Below, piece after piece: positions 7,607 to 16,229 of a stretch of 64,000 nucleotides of DNA (position 1 is its first letter; each line of letters opens with the position of its first letter). The position numbers and the translations under genes were made by a program. The stretch is from Desulfovibrio psychrotolerans (GTDB lineage: Bacteria > Desulfobacterota > Desulfovibrionia > Desulfovibrionales > Desulfovibrionaceae): the NCBI RefSeq assembly GCF_013340305.1, contig NZ_BLVP01000008.1, positions 421,408-485,407 of the forward strand, in the 5' to 3' direction. Below the pieces are notes generated by a model that was not told where the DNA came from, did not search any database, and was given only the letters and a program-made list of their open reading frames with translations.

Positions 7607-10012
7607 ATGCTTCATACAGATTTGACCAAGGCAATTCAAGCAGATAGAGGGCTTTTTTGCTGCTCGTTCCCGCCCTCCGTCATGCCTCCTTTCCGGGGCG
7701 TGGCGGCTTTTTGTGCGTGCCTGATCCTGATTTTGGCCTGCCTTTTCCCTTCCGCGGCCTCTGCAACCAGCCTGTTCGTGCTCAATGAGGACGAAGAATC
7801 TGTGGTGTGGAGCCTGCACGCCGACAAAGTAACCAGCCTGAACGACAGTAAAGTGATGGAAGGAGAGGGGAATGTGGCCCTGCGGCAGGGCGACGACTAC
7901 CTCAAGGCTGATTTTGTGCGCTATTTCGCCGCCACCAACTGGGTGCTTCTGCGGGGCAATGTGGAGGTGAAGCTGGGCGAAGACCTGATGGAGGCTGAAG
8001 AAGCTGAGTTTGACCTTGGCAACCGCATAGGCTGGCTGAAGAACGGCAAGGTCTTTGTGGATGGGCCCCATATGTATTTATCCGGGGAGCGGGTGAACAA
8101 GCATTGGGGGGATTTTTATTCCTTCAAGAATGCCAAGATAACCGCCTGTGACGGCGATGTGCCGGCATGGTCCGTTTCTGCCGGGTCTGCCACGATAGAA
8201 CTGGATGGCTACTCGCAGTTGTGGGGAACCTCGTTCGCCATCAAGGACACCTCGGTCAGCTATGTTCCCTATTTTGTGCTGCCTATGAAGACATCGCGGC
8301 AGACCGGGTTCCTGTTTCCTGAATTCGGTTATTCCAAGCGGCTGGGCGTGTGGTACAGTCAGCCGTTCTACTGGGCTATAAACGAGTCCAGCGATCTGAC
8401 CATTTCCGAGCAGTGGATAGAACGGCGCGGCATGATGTCCGGTGTGGAGTATCGGCACCAGTACACCCCCTATGACAAGGGCTGGTGGCGTCTTGATGCC
8501 ATGTGGGACAACAGGCGGCATCGTGCGGAGGCCAACGAACCGAGAGGCTTGGATAATGATGGGCTGGTGCGTACCAACCCGGAACGGTTCTGGTTGCGTG
8601 GTATGTTTGACGGCAGCCTTGGTGACCCGCGCTGGAAGATGAAGATGGATTTGGATGTTGTTTCCGACCAGAACTATCTGCGCGAGTTCAAGCAGAGTTC
8701 CGCTGCCTACTACCCCACGCGCAAGACGCTGAACGAGCATTTCGGTCGCGACCTGCAGGAGATAGACCAGAACAGGACAAGCGAGATTCTGGTTTCCCGC
8801 GACTGGGAGCGGGTGGGTATTGCCTTTGGTGCGCGGTTTGAACAGAACCTGGATGTGGGCAACGGCAATATTACCTCCAGACGCAACACCACGCTGCAAC
8901 GCCTGCCCCAGTTCGATATGTTCCTTTTCAAGGGCGGTCTGCCCGTGCAGTCGCCTGCCATTCCGATAGAATTCGAAGCGGAAGGACAGGCGGTGAATTT
9001 TTTCCGGCACAACGGCACCAGCGGCAGCCGGTTTGAAATTCATCCCAGCGTGAGCGTACCGCTGGTGAGCGAATACGGCACCATCATACCCAAAGCCGGT
9101 TGGCGGGTTACCCAGTACAACACCGACAAGGTGCAGCAACTGGATACTGACCGGGGGACGGGGCGGGGAACGCAGCGGGATATTCCGGATTTCAGCGTTG
9201 CCGCCTTTACGGAGCTTGCACGGACTTTTGAGGTGACTCCCGAAGGTTCCTTCCTGCCCACTGCCGACAATGTGGGCGAAAGCCGGTGGATGGCTGTTCG
9301 GCATAGTTTTCAGCCCCGCATTGAGTATTCTCACGTGCCCAATGTGAACCAGATGGATAATCCGTATTATGATGTGAATGACCGCATAGAGCCGGAGAAC
9401 GAACTGCGGGTGTCACTGACCAACGTGCTCAGCCGCAAGGCGGCCACAGTGACCATGCTGGACGGGGAACATGCCTCTGCGCCTGCCCTTGAGTACTCTT
9501 ATAAGGATGTGATGCGGTTTCGTCTGGATCAGGCATATGACTTCCGTGAGTCGGAACGCACCGACCATCTGGATGAGTACAAACGGCGGCCTTTGTCCGA
9601 CACCATGGCGGAACTTTCATTCTCCCCCATGCAGTATGTGGATGTGACCAACAGGTCATTCTGGTCCCCCTATACGGGCAGCATTACCAGCCACGAGCAT
9701 CTGCTGGGATTTTATCTGGATGATGTGGGGCGCATAGATACGGGGCTGGATTTCCGCGACAGGATTGACGAATACAAACGGCAGCGTGAAGACAGATTGC
9801 GCATCTTCAAGACGGAGGCCACACTCTCCTTCTTCAAGCCGTGGAGCTTCCGCACCCTGTATAGGGCTGACGTAGAAAAGGGAACCGATCTGGAAAAGAC
9901 GGTGGAACTTGTTTACACGCATCAATGTTTTGAAATCATAGCCCAATTTTCCAGAACGCCGGACGATGACAGCGTGAACCTGTACGTCAAGATACCCGGT
10001 CTTACCTTCTAG
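7607..10012 (+). CDS. lptD: LPS-assembly protein LptD
   Basis: The 801-residue outer-membrane protein inserts LPS into the outer leaflet with LptE. After a signal peptide (hydrophobic GVAAFCACLILILACLFP, then SAASA) comes the OstA/LptA-like jellyroll (SLHADKVTSLNDSKVMEGEG, GDDYLKADFVRYF) and then the large barrel domain (PYFVLPMKTSRQTGFLFPEFGYS). Cysteines typical of the E. coli disulphide switch are sparse, so the oxidation step may differ. AAGGG precedes the ATG at 7607; a second ATG at 7682 would give a more normal signal peptide but has no clear ribosome site. It is transcribed away from alr. Confidence 0.93.
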   Translation: MLHTDLTKAIQADRGLFCCSFPPSVMPPFRGVAAFCACLILILACLFPSAASATSLFVLNEDEESVVWSLHADKVTSLNDSKVMEGEGNVALRQGDDYLKADFVRYFAATNWVLLRGNVEVKLGEDLMEAEEAEFDLGNRIGWLKNGKVFVDGPHMYLSGERVNKHWGDFYSFKNAKITACDGDVPAWSVSAGSATIELDGYSQLWGTSFAIKDTSVSYVPYFVLPMKTSRQTGFLFPEFGYSKRLGVWYSQPFYWAINESSDLTISEQWIERRGMMSGVEYRHQYTPYDKGWWRLDAMWDNRRHRAEANEPRGLDNDGLVRTNPERFWLRGMFDGSLGDPRWKMKMDLDVVSDQNYLREFKQSSAAYYPTRKTLNEHFGRDLQEIDQNRTSEILVSRDWERVGIAFGARFEQNLDVGNGNITSRRNTTLQRLPQFDMFLFKGGLPVQSPAIPIEFEAEGQAVNFFRHNGTSGSRFEIHPSVSVPLVSEYGTIIPKAGWRVTQYNTDKVQQLDTDRGTGRGTQRDIPDFSVAAFTELARTFEVTPEGSFLPTADNVGESRWMAVRHSFQPRIEYSHVPNVNQMDNPYYDVNDRIEPENELRVSLTNVLSRKAATVTMLDGEHASAPALEYSYKDVMRFRLDQAYDFRESERTDHLDEYKRRPLSDTMAELSFSPMQYVDVTNRSFWSPYTGSITSHEHLLGFYLDDVGRIDTGLDFRDRIDEYKRQREDRLRIFKTEATLSFFKPWSFRTLYRADVEKGTDLEKTVELVYTHQCFEIIAQFSRTPDDDSVNLYVKIPGLTF

Positions 10013-10145
10013 CCGCCGGGCTGGGCGGGAGGAGGCGGGCAATCTGCTGCGTTGCCGCGAATCAATTTTTTCCAGAAGAAAACAACATCACCCCCTGCCC
10101 TTGTGTGCGGGCGAAGGGGAGATACTGCATGCAAGGAGCGGTTTT

Positions 10146-10319
10146 GTGCCCAGTGAGAACCCTTTGAAAGATCGCTATAAGCGGGAATTTGTGGAAGTGG
10201 TGTGTCCCAAGTGCAGGCGTACCCAGATAATCGCCGTTCCCGAGGAATCCATGCCCCGTTGCGAGGAATGCAAGAGGGATATGGTGATCAAGGAAGTCCT
10301 GACGGAAGGAAAGTACTGA
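10146..10319 (+). CDS. Small zinc-ribbon protein (GTG start)
   Basis: The 57-residue product VPSENPLKDRYKREFVEVV is followed by CPKC and, 17 residues later, CEEC, a four-Cys zinc ribbon. AAGGAG lies seven bases before the GTG at 10146; the longer frame from 10101 has no such site. No function is known. Small ribbons like this occur in sulfate reducers as conserved hypothetical proteins. Confidence 0.7.
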   Translation: MPSENPLKDRYKREFVEVVCPKCRRTQIIAVPEESMPRCEECKRDMVIKEVLTEGKY

Positions 10320-10628
10320 AAAGGGCGGCCCGGGAGAATTTACCAACAGCCGTCTGCACGGGCATACGCAGCCATGTGCTTTGGGTGTGAGACATTGGCG
10401 GGGCTATGACTGTGCTGTATGGCCTCCTGTAGTGCTTTTGTACACGCGCTGTGCGTGTTTGGGTATGCCTTTCGGCGCGTCGGTCGGGTGCTGGCGCGTT
10501 AGTGTGCCGGACGGTGCAATGCCGGCGGATGGTTTTAGGGTGTTCCGCCCAGCGGAGGCCGGAATTGGGTCCGGCGTAGGGAATGCCGAGCATTCTCTGA
10601 ACTTTAACGGGGTTTTGGAGGAAATGGT
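10320..10628. other. Intergenic region before the amino-acid ABC operon
   Basis: About 309 bases without a credible gene. It holds one perfect inverted repeat, ACACGC-GCTGT-GCGTGT at 10442-10458, that could be an operator. The ribosome site GGAGG of the next gene lies at its end. I see no clear -35/-10 pair. Confidence 0.5.
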
Positions 10629-11447
10629 ATGAAATTCCTTAAGATTCTTGTTCTTGCTCTGCTCGTGGCCGCTTTTGCCGCTCCGGCTTCTGCGGCAGAT
10701 ATTGAATTGGCCAAGAAGTCCACGATCAATGAAATTCTGAAGCGCGGCGAACTGCGTGTGGGATTTGATGCGGGATATCCGCCCTTTGAAATGACCGACA
10801 AGAACGGCAACTTCATCGGCTTTGACATTGATCTCGGCAAGGAACTGGCAAAGGCCATGGGCGTGAAGTATGTTCCCGTGAACACGGACTTTGACGGCAT
10901 GATTCCCTCCCTGCTGGCAGACAAGTTTGACATCATCATCTCCGGTATGACGCTGACCCAGGAACGCAACCTGAAGGTGGGCTTTACCGACCCCTATATC
11001 ATCATGGGACAGACCGTGCTGGTTAATGCCAAGCACAAGGGCACCGTTGCCAGCTATAAGGATCTGAACGATCCCAAGTTCATTGTGGTTTCCCGCATGG
11101 GCACCACCGGTGAGGAAGCCACCAAGCGTTTCCTGCCCAAGGCCACCTACAAGTCCTTTGAAAAGGAAGTGGACTGCGTTGTCGAAGTTCTTAACGGACG
11201 CGCAGATGCCTTTGTGTACGACCTGCCTGTGAACGAAGTGTTCCAGCGTCAGCAGGGTCAGGACAAGACCTACCTGCTGGCAGAGCCCTTCACCTTTGAG
11301 CCCATGGCCATAGGCGTGAAGCAGGGCGACCCTGATTTCATGAATTTCCTGAATAACTTCCTGCGTCAGCTGAAGAATGACGGCCGTTACGAGCGTATGT
11401 ACGACAAGTGGCTGCGTTCCGATGCATGGCAGGAGCAGGTGCAGTAG
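10629..11447 (+). CDS. Polar amino-acid ABC transporter, periplasmic binding protein
   Basis: The 272-residue protein has a signal peptide (MKFLKILVLALLVAAFAAPASA) and the family-3 solute-binding fold: ILKRGELRVGFDAGYPPFE, IGFDIDLGKELAKAMG, DGMIPSLLADKFDIIISGMT and TQERNLKVGFTDPY. These are the binding-site segments of the HisJ/GlnH group, with an Arg after the GMT loop that usually contacts the ligand carboxylate. It feeds the permease at 11698 and the ATPase at 12705. The specific amino acid cannot be told from sequence alone. Confidence 0.92.
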   Translation: MKFLKILVLALLVAAFAAPASAADIELAKKSTINEILKRGELRVGFDAGYPPFEMTDKNGNFIGFDIDLGKELAKAMGVKYVPVNTDFDGMIPSLLADKFDIIISGMTLTQERNLKVGFTDPYIIMGQTVLVNAKHKGTVASYKDLNDPKFIVVSRMGTTGEEATKRFLPKATYKSFEKEVDCVVEVLNGRADAFVYDLPVNEVFQRQQGQDKTYLLAEPFTFEPMAIGVKQGDPDFMNFLNNFLRQLKNDGRYERMYDKWLRSDAWQEQVQ

Positions 11448-11467
11448 CACCCAGCCCGAAGTAAAGA

Positions 11468-11494
11468 GGGCCGGACGGGAAAACCGTCCGGCCC
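11468..11494 (+). terminator. Stable hairpin after the binding-protein gene
   Basis: Perfect 11-bp arms (GGGCCGGACGG / CCGTCCGGCCC) close a GAAAA loop 21 bases after the stop codon. No T-run follows, so it is more likely an mRNA-stabilising or partial-attenuation stem. Such a stem would leave the binding protein in excess over the membrane parts. Confidence 0.6.
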
Positions 11495-11504
11495 TGTATG
11501 CGTG

Positions 11505-11553
11505 GATATGCCTGCGTATGCATGCGGTATGCCTGCGGTATGCCTGCGGTATG
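11505..11553 (+). repeat. Short 11-bp tandem repeat (GGTATGCCTGC type)
   Basis: About four imperfect copies of an 11-bp unit (GTATGCCTGCG and variants) stand in the interval between binding protein and permease. Slippage-prone DNA here could vary the spacing within the operon. No gene is present. Confidence 0.6.
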
Positions 11554-11697
11554 TATGTCTGATCCGGTGCGTTCCGTTTTTGGCTCTGCTCGCGATGCCC
11601 CAGAAGGGCGCGCGGCCGGAGCCGGAGCCGGAACCTTTTGTGCCGGTTCACCGGGCCTGTGGAAACGGGCCTAGATTGCTGAGACAGAGGATGTGAC

Positions 11698-12708
11698 ATG
11701 AGTCGGTATGTTGGTCTTGATCGCCCCAAGGGGCCGGGGTATTTCCTGTTCTGGAAAGCCGTTTTTGTTGCCATGTTGCTGGGATTTATCAGCTTTGTAT
11801 ATTACGCCTCCAGTGCTGTTGAGTACGTATGGAGGTGGGAACGTGTTCCGCAGTACTTTTGGCTGAAGGAAGACGTGGATGTGCGCGCCGAGGCGGAGGG
11901 TGAGCTGGTTGCCGTGCGGAAAGAAGCCGGGGCGGTGGTGCTTGTCATTGCTTCCGCAGGCCATGAGTACGTGCGCAGCCTTCCCGGTGATTCGGAATTA
12001 CGGGTTGCACAGGGCGACTATGTGTACATGGGCGATTCCATTGCCGAGTATCATCACTCCAAACCCGGTGTGCTGCTTGAGGGCATGTGGATTACCCTGA
12101 AAGTGAGCATGCTGGCCATAGTGTTCGGTATTGTGCTGGGCGTGGCAACCGGGCTGTGCCGTATATCCGTGAATCCGGCCCTGCGCTGGACAGCCATTGT
12201 CTATATTGAGCTTATTCGCGGCTCGCCTCTGCTGGTGCAGATTTTTCTCTGGTATTTTGTGGCGGGCACGCTGATTAACGGAATTTTGCAGAGCGTGGGA
12301 TTGGGTGCCATGCCACCCCTGTGGTACGGTGTGATGGCCCTTGCCATATTCACCGGGGCCTATGTGGCCGAAATTGTCCGCGCGGGTATTCAGTCCGTAC
12401 ACCGGGGGCAGATGGAAGCCGCCCGTTCTCTGGGGCTGGGGTACGGGCAGGCCATGCGCAGGATCATTTTGCCGCAGGCCTTCCGCCGCATACTGCCGCC
12501 GCTTGCGGGGCAGTTTATCAGCCTTGTAAAGGATTCCTCGCTGCTTGGGGTTATTGCCGTGCGCGAGTTGACCAAGAGTACCCGCGAGGTGGTGAGTTCT
12601 TCATTGCAGCCGTTTGAGCTGTGGATTCTGTGCGCTGTTTTGTATCTCGTGCTGACGTTTACGCTGTCGCTCCTGATCCAGCAGCTTGAGAGGAGAGCGT
12701 TGCGATGA
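11698..12708 (+). CDS. Polar amino-acid ABC transporter permease with an extra N-terminal domain
   Basis: The C-terminal 215 residues are a standard HisM/GlnP permease, with [19 protein letters not shown], the EAA-type loop [29 protein letters not shown] and several membrane helices. The first 120 residues are unusual. One helix ([20 protein letters not shown]) is followed by some 75 soluble residues, mainly predicted strands ([39 protein letters not shown]), before the permease core. Total length is 336, against about 220 for the family. The stop overlaps the ATPase start (ATGA). Confidence 0.9.
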   Translation: MSRYVGLDRPKGPGYFLFWKAVFVAMLLGFISFVYYASSAVEYVWRWERVPQYFWLKEDVDVRAEAEGELVAVRKEAGAVVLVIASAGHEYVRSLPGDSELRVAQGDYVYMGDSIAEYHHSKPGVLLEGMWITLKVSMLAIVFGIVLGVATGLCRISVNPALRWTAIVYIELIRGSPLLVQIFLWYFVAGTLINGILQSVGLGAMPPLWYGVMALAIFTGAYVAEIVRAGIQSVHRGQMEAARSLGLGYGQAMRRIILPQAFRRILPPLAGQFISLVKDSSLLGVIAVRELTKSTREVVSSSLQPFELWILCAVLYLVLTFTLSLLIQQLERRALR

Positions 12709-13436
12709 TTCGTGCCATCAATGTGAACAAGTTTTTTTACACCCCCGATGAACTGCATGCCCTGAAGGACGTGTCACTGCATGTGGCAGCCGGTGAGGTG
12801 GTTGTGGTTATCGGGCCTTCCGGTTCCGGCAAGTCAACTTTTCTGCGCTGCCTGAACCGGCTGGAATACGCTGACTCCGGCGAGATATTCGTGGAGGATC
12901 AGAATATTCTGGATCCGGCATGTGACATCAATAAGGTGCGCGCCGAAGTGGGCATGGTGTTTCAGTCGTTCAACCTTTTCCCGCACATGTCGGTGCTGGA
13001 AAATGTGGTTATGGCTCAGATGACCGTGCGCAAGCGCAGCCGCAAGGATGCGGAGGCGAAGGGCATGGAACTGCTGCGCAAGGTGGGCATTGCCGAAAAG
13101 CACGGCGTGTACCCGGACCAGCTTTCCGGCGGGCAGCAGCAGCGCGTGGCCATTGCCAGATCGCTGGCTATGGACCCCAAGGTGATGCTGTTTGATGAGC
13201 CGACCTCTGCCCTTGACCCGGAAATGGTGGGCGAGGTGCTGGACGTGATGCGTAATCTGGCCCGGGAAGGCATGACCATGGTGGTAGTGACACATGAGAT
13301 GGGCTTTGCCCGCGAGGTGGCGGACCGGGTGGTCTTTATGGACGTAGGGCAGATTCTGGAAACGGGAACGCCTGAGCATTTCTTCACGGCACCGGGCCAT
13401 GAGCGGACCAAGCTCTTTCTCAGCCAGATTCTGTAG
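12705..13436 (+). CDS. Polar amino-acid ABC transporter ATP-binding protein
   Basis: The 243-residue GlnQ/HisP-type ATPase has Walker [11 protein letters not shown]-loop [17 protein letters not shown], signature [17 protein letters not shown], Walker [15 protein letters not shown] and switch His in [20 protein letters not shown]. It overlaps the permease gene by four bases and is followed by a terminator. With the permease and binding protein it makes a complete importer. Confidence 0.96.
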   Translation: MIRAINVNKFFYTPDELHALKDVSLHVAAGEVVVVIGPSGSGKSTFLRCLNRLEYADSGEIFVEDQNILDPACDINKVRAEVGMVFQSFNLFPHMSVLENVVMAQMTVRKRSRKDAEAKGMELLRKVGIAEKHGVYPDQLSGGQQQRVAIARSLAMDPKVMLFDEPTSALDPEMVGEVLDVMRNLAREGMTMVVVTHEMGFAREVADRVVFMDVGQILETGTPEHFFTAPGHERTKLFLSQIL

Positions 13437-13458
13437 CAGCTATGTATCCACTTTTTTC

Positions 13459-13503
13459 GTGCCCCCTGGCCCGGTAAAGTAACCGGATCAGGGGGCACTT
13501 TGT
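13459..13503 (+). terminator. Terminator of the amino-acid ABC operon
   Basis: GTGCCCCCTG pairs with CAGGGGGCAC, enclosing an inner CCGGT/ACCGG stem, and is followed by TTTGTATT. It lies 22 bases after the ATPase stop. Confidence 0.75.
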
Positions 13504-13677
13504 ATTATCCGGGGGCTGCAAAATTATTTTTTTACCGGATGCCTGATTATCATGGGAAACGCTTGTGGCACGACAAAAAAGATGATTATGAGTAGGGTAG
13601 GAAGCTGAGTATTGTGTGATGCCGCAGGTGCAACCTGCGGGTGTGGTTCCGCATAACCCGACGACAGGAGGTGCATT

Positions 13678-14160
13678 ATGTTGCCGATGTTCAAGAAGGT
13701 TTTGTACGCGACCGACCTTTCCCCCGCTGCCGGACACGCTTTTGGCTTTGCTCTCAGCACTGCCGAAAAGTTTGGTGCCCAGCTTACCGTGCTGCACGTA
13801 TTGCCTGAACTGCCGCAGGAATACGGACTGCTCTCCGGCTTTGATATTGTGCCGGACATTGACAAGGACACCTGGGACCGCTTCAAGAAGAACAGCATTG
13901 AGAACGCGTACAAGCATTTGGAGACGCAGATGGCAGAAGCCTGCGCCGCCTTTGGCATGAAGCCCCTGCCCAAGGAACGGCTCATCATCCGCAACGGCAA
14001 GGCTGCTGAGGTGATTGTTTCTGAAGGCAGGCACGCTGACCTTGTGGTTATGGGCACGCAGGGACATGGCAGGATAGGCGGGCTGGTGATGGGCAGTGTG
14101 GCCCAGCATGTGCTGTCCAAGAGCGTGACCCCGGTGATGGTGGTGCGTCTGGAAGGATAG
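13678..14160 (+). CDS. Universal stress protein (UspA family)
   Basis: The 160-residue single-domain protein begins FKKVLYATDLSPAAGHA and ends with the nucleotide-binding pattern VMGTQGHGRIGGLVMGSVAQ (G-x2-G-x9-G-S), so it belongs to the ATP-binding class. AGGAGG lies just upstream of the ATG. It is a stand-alone gene between two terminators. It probably supports survival under stress; no specific partner is visible. Confidence 0.92.
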   Translation: MLPMFKKVLYATDLSPAAGHAFGFALSTAEKFGAQLTVLHVLPELPQEYGLLSGFDIVPDIDKDTWDRFKKNSIENAYKHLETQMAEACAAFGMKPLPKERLIIRNGKAAEVIVSEGRHADLVVMGTQGHGRIGGLVMGSVAQHVLSKSVTPVMVVRLEG

Positions 14161-14205
14161 CCGACCATTCTTTTGTATGGCGGAGCGGTTTGAGCACATT
14201 GTTTC

Positions 14206-14240
14206 AAGCCTTTTCCCGGACAGGGTTCGGGAAAAGGCTT
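14206..14240. terminator. Bidirectional terminator
   Basis: Perfect 13-bp arms (AAGCCTTTTCCCG / CGGGAAAAGGCTT) around a 9-base loop separate the convergent usp and FAD-oxidoreductase genes. The arms give A/T runs in both directions. Confidence 0.8.
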
Positions 14241-14278
14241 TATCGTTCACTATGCGGGTAGCCGAAAGGGTTGGCTGC

Positions 14279-16033
14279 TCAGGAACGGTGCAGCGTGGCG
14301 GCAACGGCTGAAGCCACGCGTTCGCCGTCCATGGCTGCGGAGATGATGCCCCCCGCGTATCCTGCGCCTTCTCCGCAGGGAAAGAGCCCCGGCGCGGCAG
14401 GGTGTTCCAGTGTTTCCGGGGAGCGGGGAATGCGCACGGGCGAGCTGGTGCGGGATTCTACGGCAAGTACCTTGGCTTCTTCCGAATCGTATCCTTTGTG
14501 CTTTTTTCCCAGCAGCGGCAGAGCCTTGCGCAGGCGCGAGGCTATTCCCTGCGGCAGCAGTTCGTGCAGAGGCGCGGTGTAAACGCCGGGAATATAGGAT
14601 GTGCCCGGCAGTGTTGCGGATACTCGTCCCCGCACAAAATCGCCCACACGCTGTGCCGGTGCCTGCTGGGTTATGCCGTCGCCCGCAGCGAACATGGCTC
14701 TTTCTACCCCAGCCTGATACTCCAGCGCCGCCAGCGGGCCGTGCATTGCGTATTCGGCGATATCTTCGAGCCGTACTTCCACCACCAGACCGGCATTGGC
14801 AAACGGAGCGTTGCGCGCGGCAAGGCTCATGCCGTTCAGCACCAGTTCGCCCGGTGCCGTGGAGGCGGGGACGACGAAGCCGCCGGGACACATGCAGAAG
14901 GAAAAGACTCCGCGGTCTTCCACCTGCGCGGTTATCCGGTAGCTGGCGGGGGGCAGGTTGGGATGCCGTGGCGAATGGTGGTAAAAAATTTCGTCTATGA
15001 GTGCCTGCGGGTGCTCAATACGTACCCCGAGGGCAAAGGGTTTGGCTTCCACAGGAATGTTCCGGCGCACAAGCATATGAAAGATGTCGCGCGCCGAATG
15101 GCCCGTTGCCAGAATGACGGCGTGGGCGGGAATGGTTTCGCCCCCGGTGAGTCGTACGCCCGTAACCCTGCCGCCGTCCTGCAGCAGGTCGGTGACATGG
15201 GCGTCGAAATGCACTTCGCCACCCGCCTCCTGAATGGATTCGCGCATGCGCCGTACTATTCTGGGCAGCATGTTGGAACCAAGGTGGGGGTGCGCATCCA
15301 CGCGGATGTCCGGCGATGCTCCGTGGGCGATGAACAGGTCCAGCATGCGGCCGACATTGCCCCGCTTTGTGGCGCGGGTGTAGAGCTTGCCGTCGGAATA
15401 CGTGCCCGCACCGCCCTCGCCGAAACAGTAGTTGGAATGGGGGTTGACGAGTCCCTCGGTGTAAAGCTTTTTCAGGTCCTTGCGGCGGGCATTCACATCC
15501 TTGCCGCGTTCAAGGACGATGGGACGGATGCCGTGTTCCAGCAGCGTAAGCGCGGCGAAATAGCCAGCAGGTCCGGAACCCACGATGACGACACGGTGCG
15601 GTCCGGGGCGGACGGGGCGGAATGCGGAATGCAGGGCAGCTTCCGGCAGGCTGTGCGCAGCGGCGAGGCGGCTTGCCGGTGGTGTTGCCTGTTGCGCGGC
15701 GGTTTCCGTGATGCCTTTCCGGTTGTCCGTGGAGCCTGTTTGCGGACAGGGAGCGGTTGGCGCGGAGGAATCGTTGGCGGAGGCGGATGCCGCAGGAGAG
15801 GGCGGAAGCTGCTTTGCCGTTTGCCCTGCAGTTTCCTGCGCAGCGTGTGTGATGGATACCTGCAGCACGAAATGCGGACGGCGGGAGCGGGCGTCTATGG
15901 ACCGGCGCACCACATCCACACGCAGATGGGGGGAATCCGTCATGCCGGCCATCTTAAGGGCCGCCTTACGTATGGCCTGCGGTTTGTGGATGTTGTCCGG
16001 GTCTACTTTTATGTCCACGAGAACGGGCTGCAT
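14279..16033 (-). CDS. FAD-dependent oxidoreductase (NAD(FAD)-utilising dehydrogenase family)
   Basis: This protein of about 584 residues has an N-terminal segment of some 80 residues (VLVDIKVDPDNI, DVVRRSIDARSR), a low-complexity Ala/Pro/Ser linker, and the FAD fold: VVIVGSGPAGYFAALTLLEHG and VLERGKDVNARRKDL. FGEGGAGTYSDGKLYTR and a second nucleotide-binding segment VILATGHSARDIFHML follow. The C-terminal GEGAGYAGGIISAAMDG closes the FAD site. It belongs to a widespread family annotated only as FAD-dependent protein. I prefer the ATG at 16033 (GGAAC upstream) to 16075. A 15-bp palindrome lies just upstream. Confidence 0.88.
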   Translation of the reverse strand: MQPVLVDIKVDPDNIHKPQAIRKAALKMAGMTDSPHLRVDVVRRSIDARSRRPHFVLQVSITHAAQETAGQTAKQLPPSPAASASANDSSAPTAPCPQTGSTDNRKGITETAAQQATPPASRLAAAHSLPEAALHSAFRPVRPGPHRVVIVGSGPAGYFAALTLLEHGIRPIVLERGKDVNARRKDLKKLYTEGLVNPHSNYCFGEGGAGTYSDGKLYTRATKRGNVGRMLDLFIAHGASPDIRVDAHPHLGSNMLPRIVRRMRESIQEAGGEVHFDAHVTDLLQDGGRVTGVRLTGGETIPAHAVILATGHSARDIFHMLVRRNIPVEAKPFALGVRIEHPQALIDEIFYHHSPRHPNLPPASYRITAQVEDRGVFSFCMCPGGFVVPASTAPGELVLNGMSLAARNAPFANAGLVVEVRLEDIAEYAMHGPLAALEYQAGVERAMFAAGDGITQQAPAQRVGDFVRGRVSATLPGTSYIPGVYTAPLHELLPQGIASRLRKALPLLGKKHKGYDSEEAKVLAVESRTSSPVRIPRSPETLEHPAAPGLFPCGEGAGYAGGIISAAMDGERVASAVAATLHRS

Positions 16034-16089
16034 TGTTGGTTCCGTTTGCGAAAGGTGAAGCAGGGCTGCGGGCATATCCGGCGGCGGCA

Positions 16090-16104
16090 GTACTATAATA
16101 GTAC
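16090..16104. promoter_or_regulatory. Perfect palindrome GTACTATAATAGTAC
   Basis: A 15-base perfect palindrome stands 57 bases before the FAD-oxidoreductase start. It contains TATAAT on the plus strand and a TATTAT-like sequence on the minus strand, so it may be an operator overlapping the -10 of this minus-strand gene. AT-rich DNA is rare in this region. Confidence 0.5.
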
Positions 16105-16229
16105 GCTGCCGATGTCACGTCAAAAGGAAGGGGGAGGCCACTAGGCGCGTGCCAGCACCACCCGGCAGAAGGGATATGCCGGGCGCCGTGCAACCCGCTG
16201 CGGAGGAGCATGTGTTGCTTCTGAAAGGG

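Noticed and set aside
13566-13580. TGGCACG before the universal stress gene as a sigma-54 -24 element
   Set aside because: There is no GC at the required 10-base offset; the sequence there is all A.
14402-16144. Plus-strand open frame of 580 codons opposite the FAD oxidoreductase
   Set aside because: The minus strand has clear FAD motifs; this frame is a shadow in GC-rich DNA.
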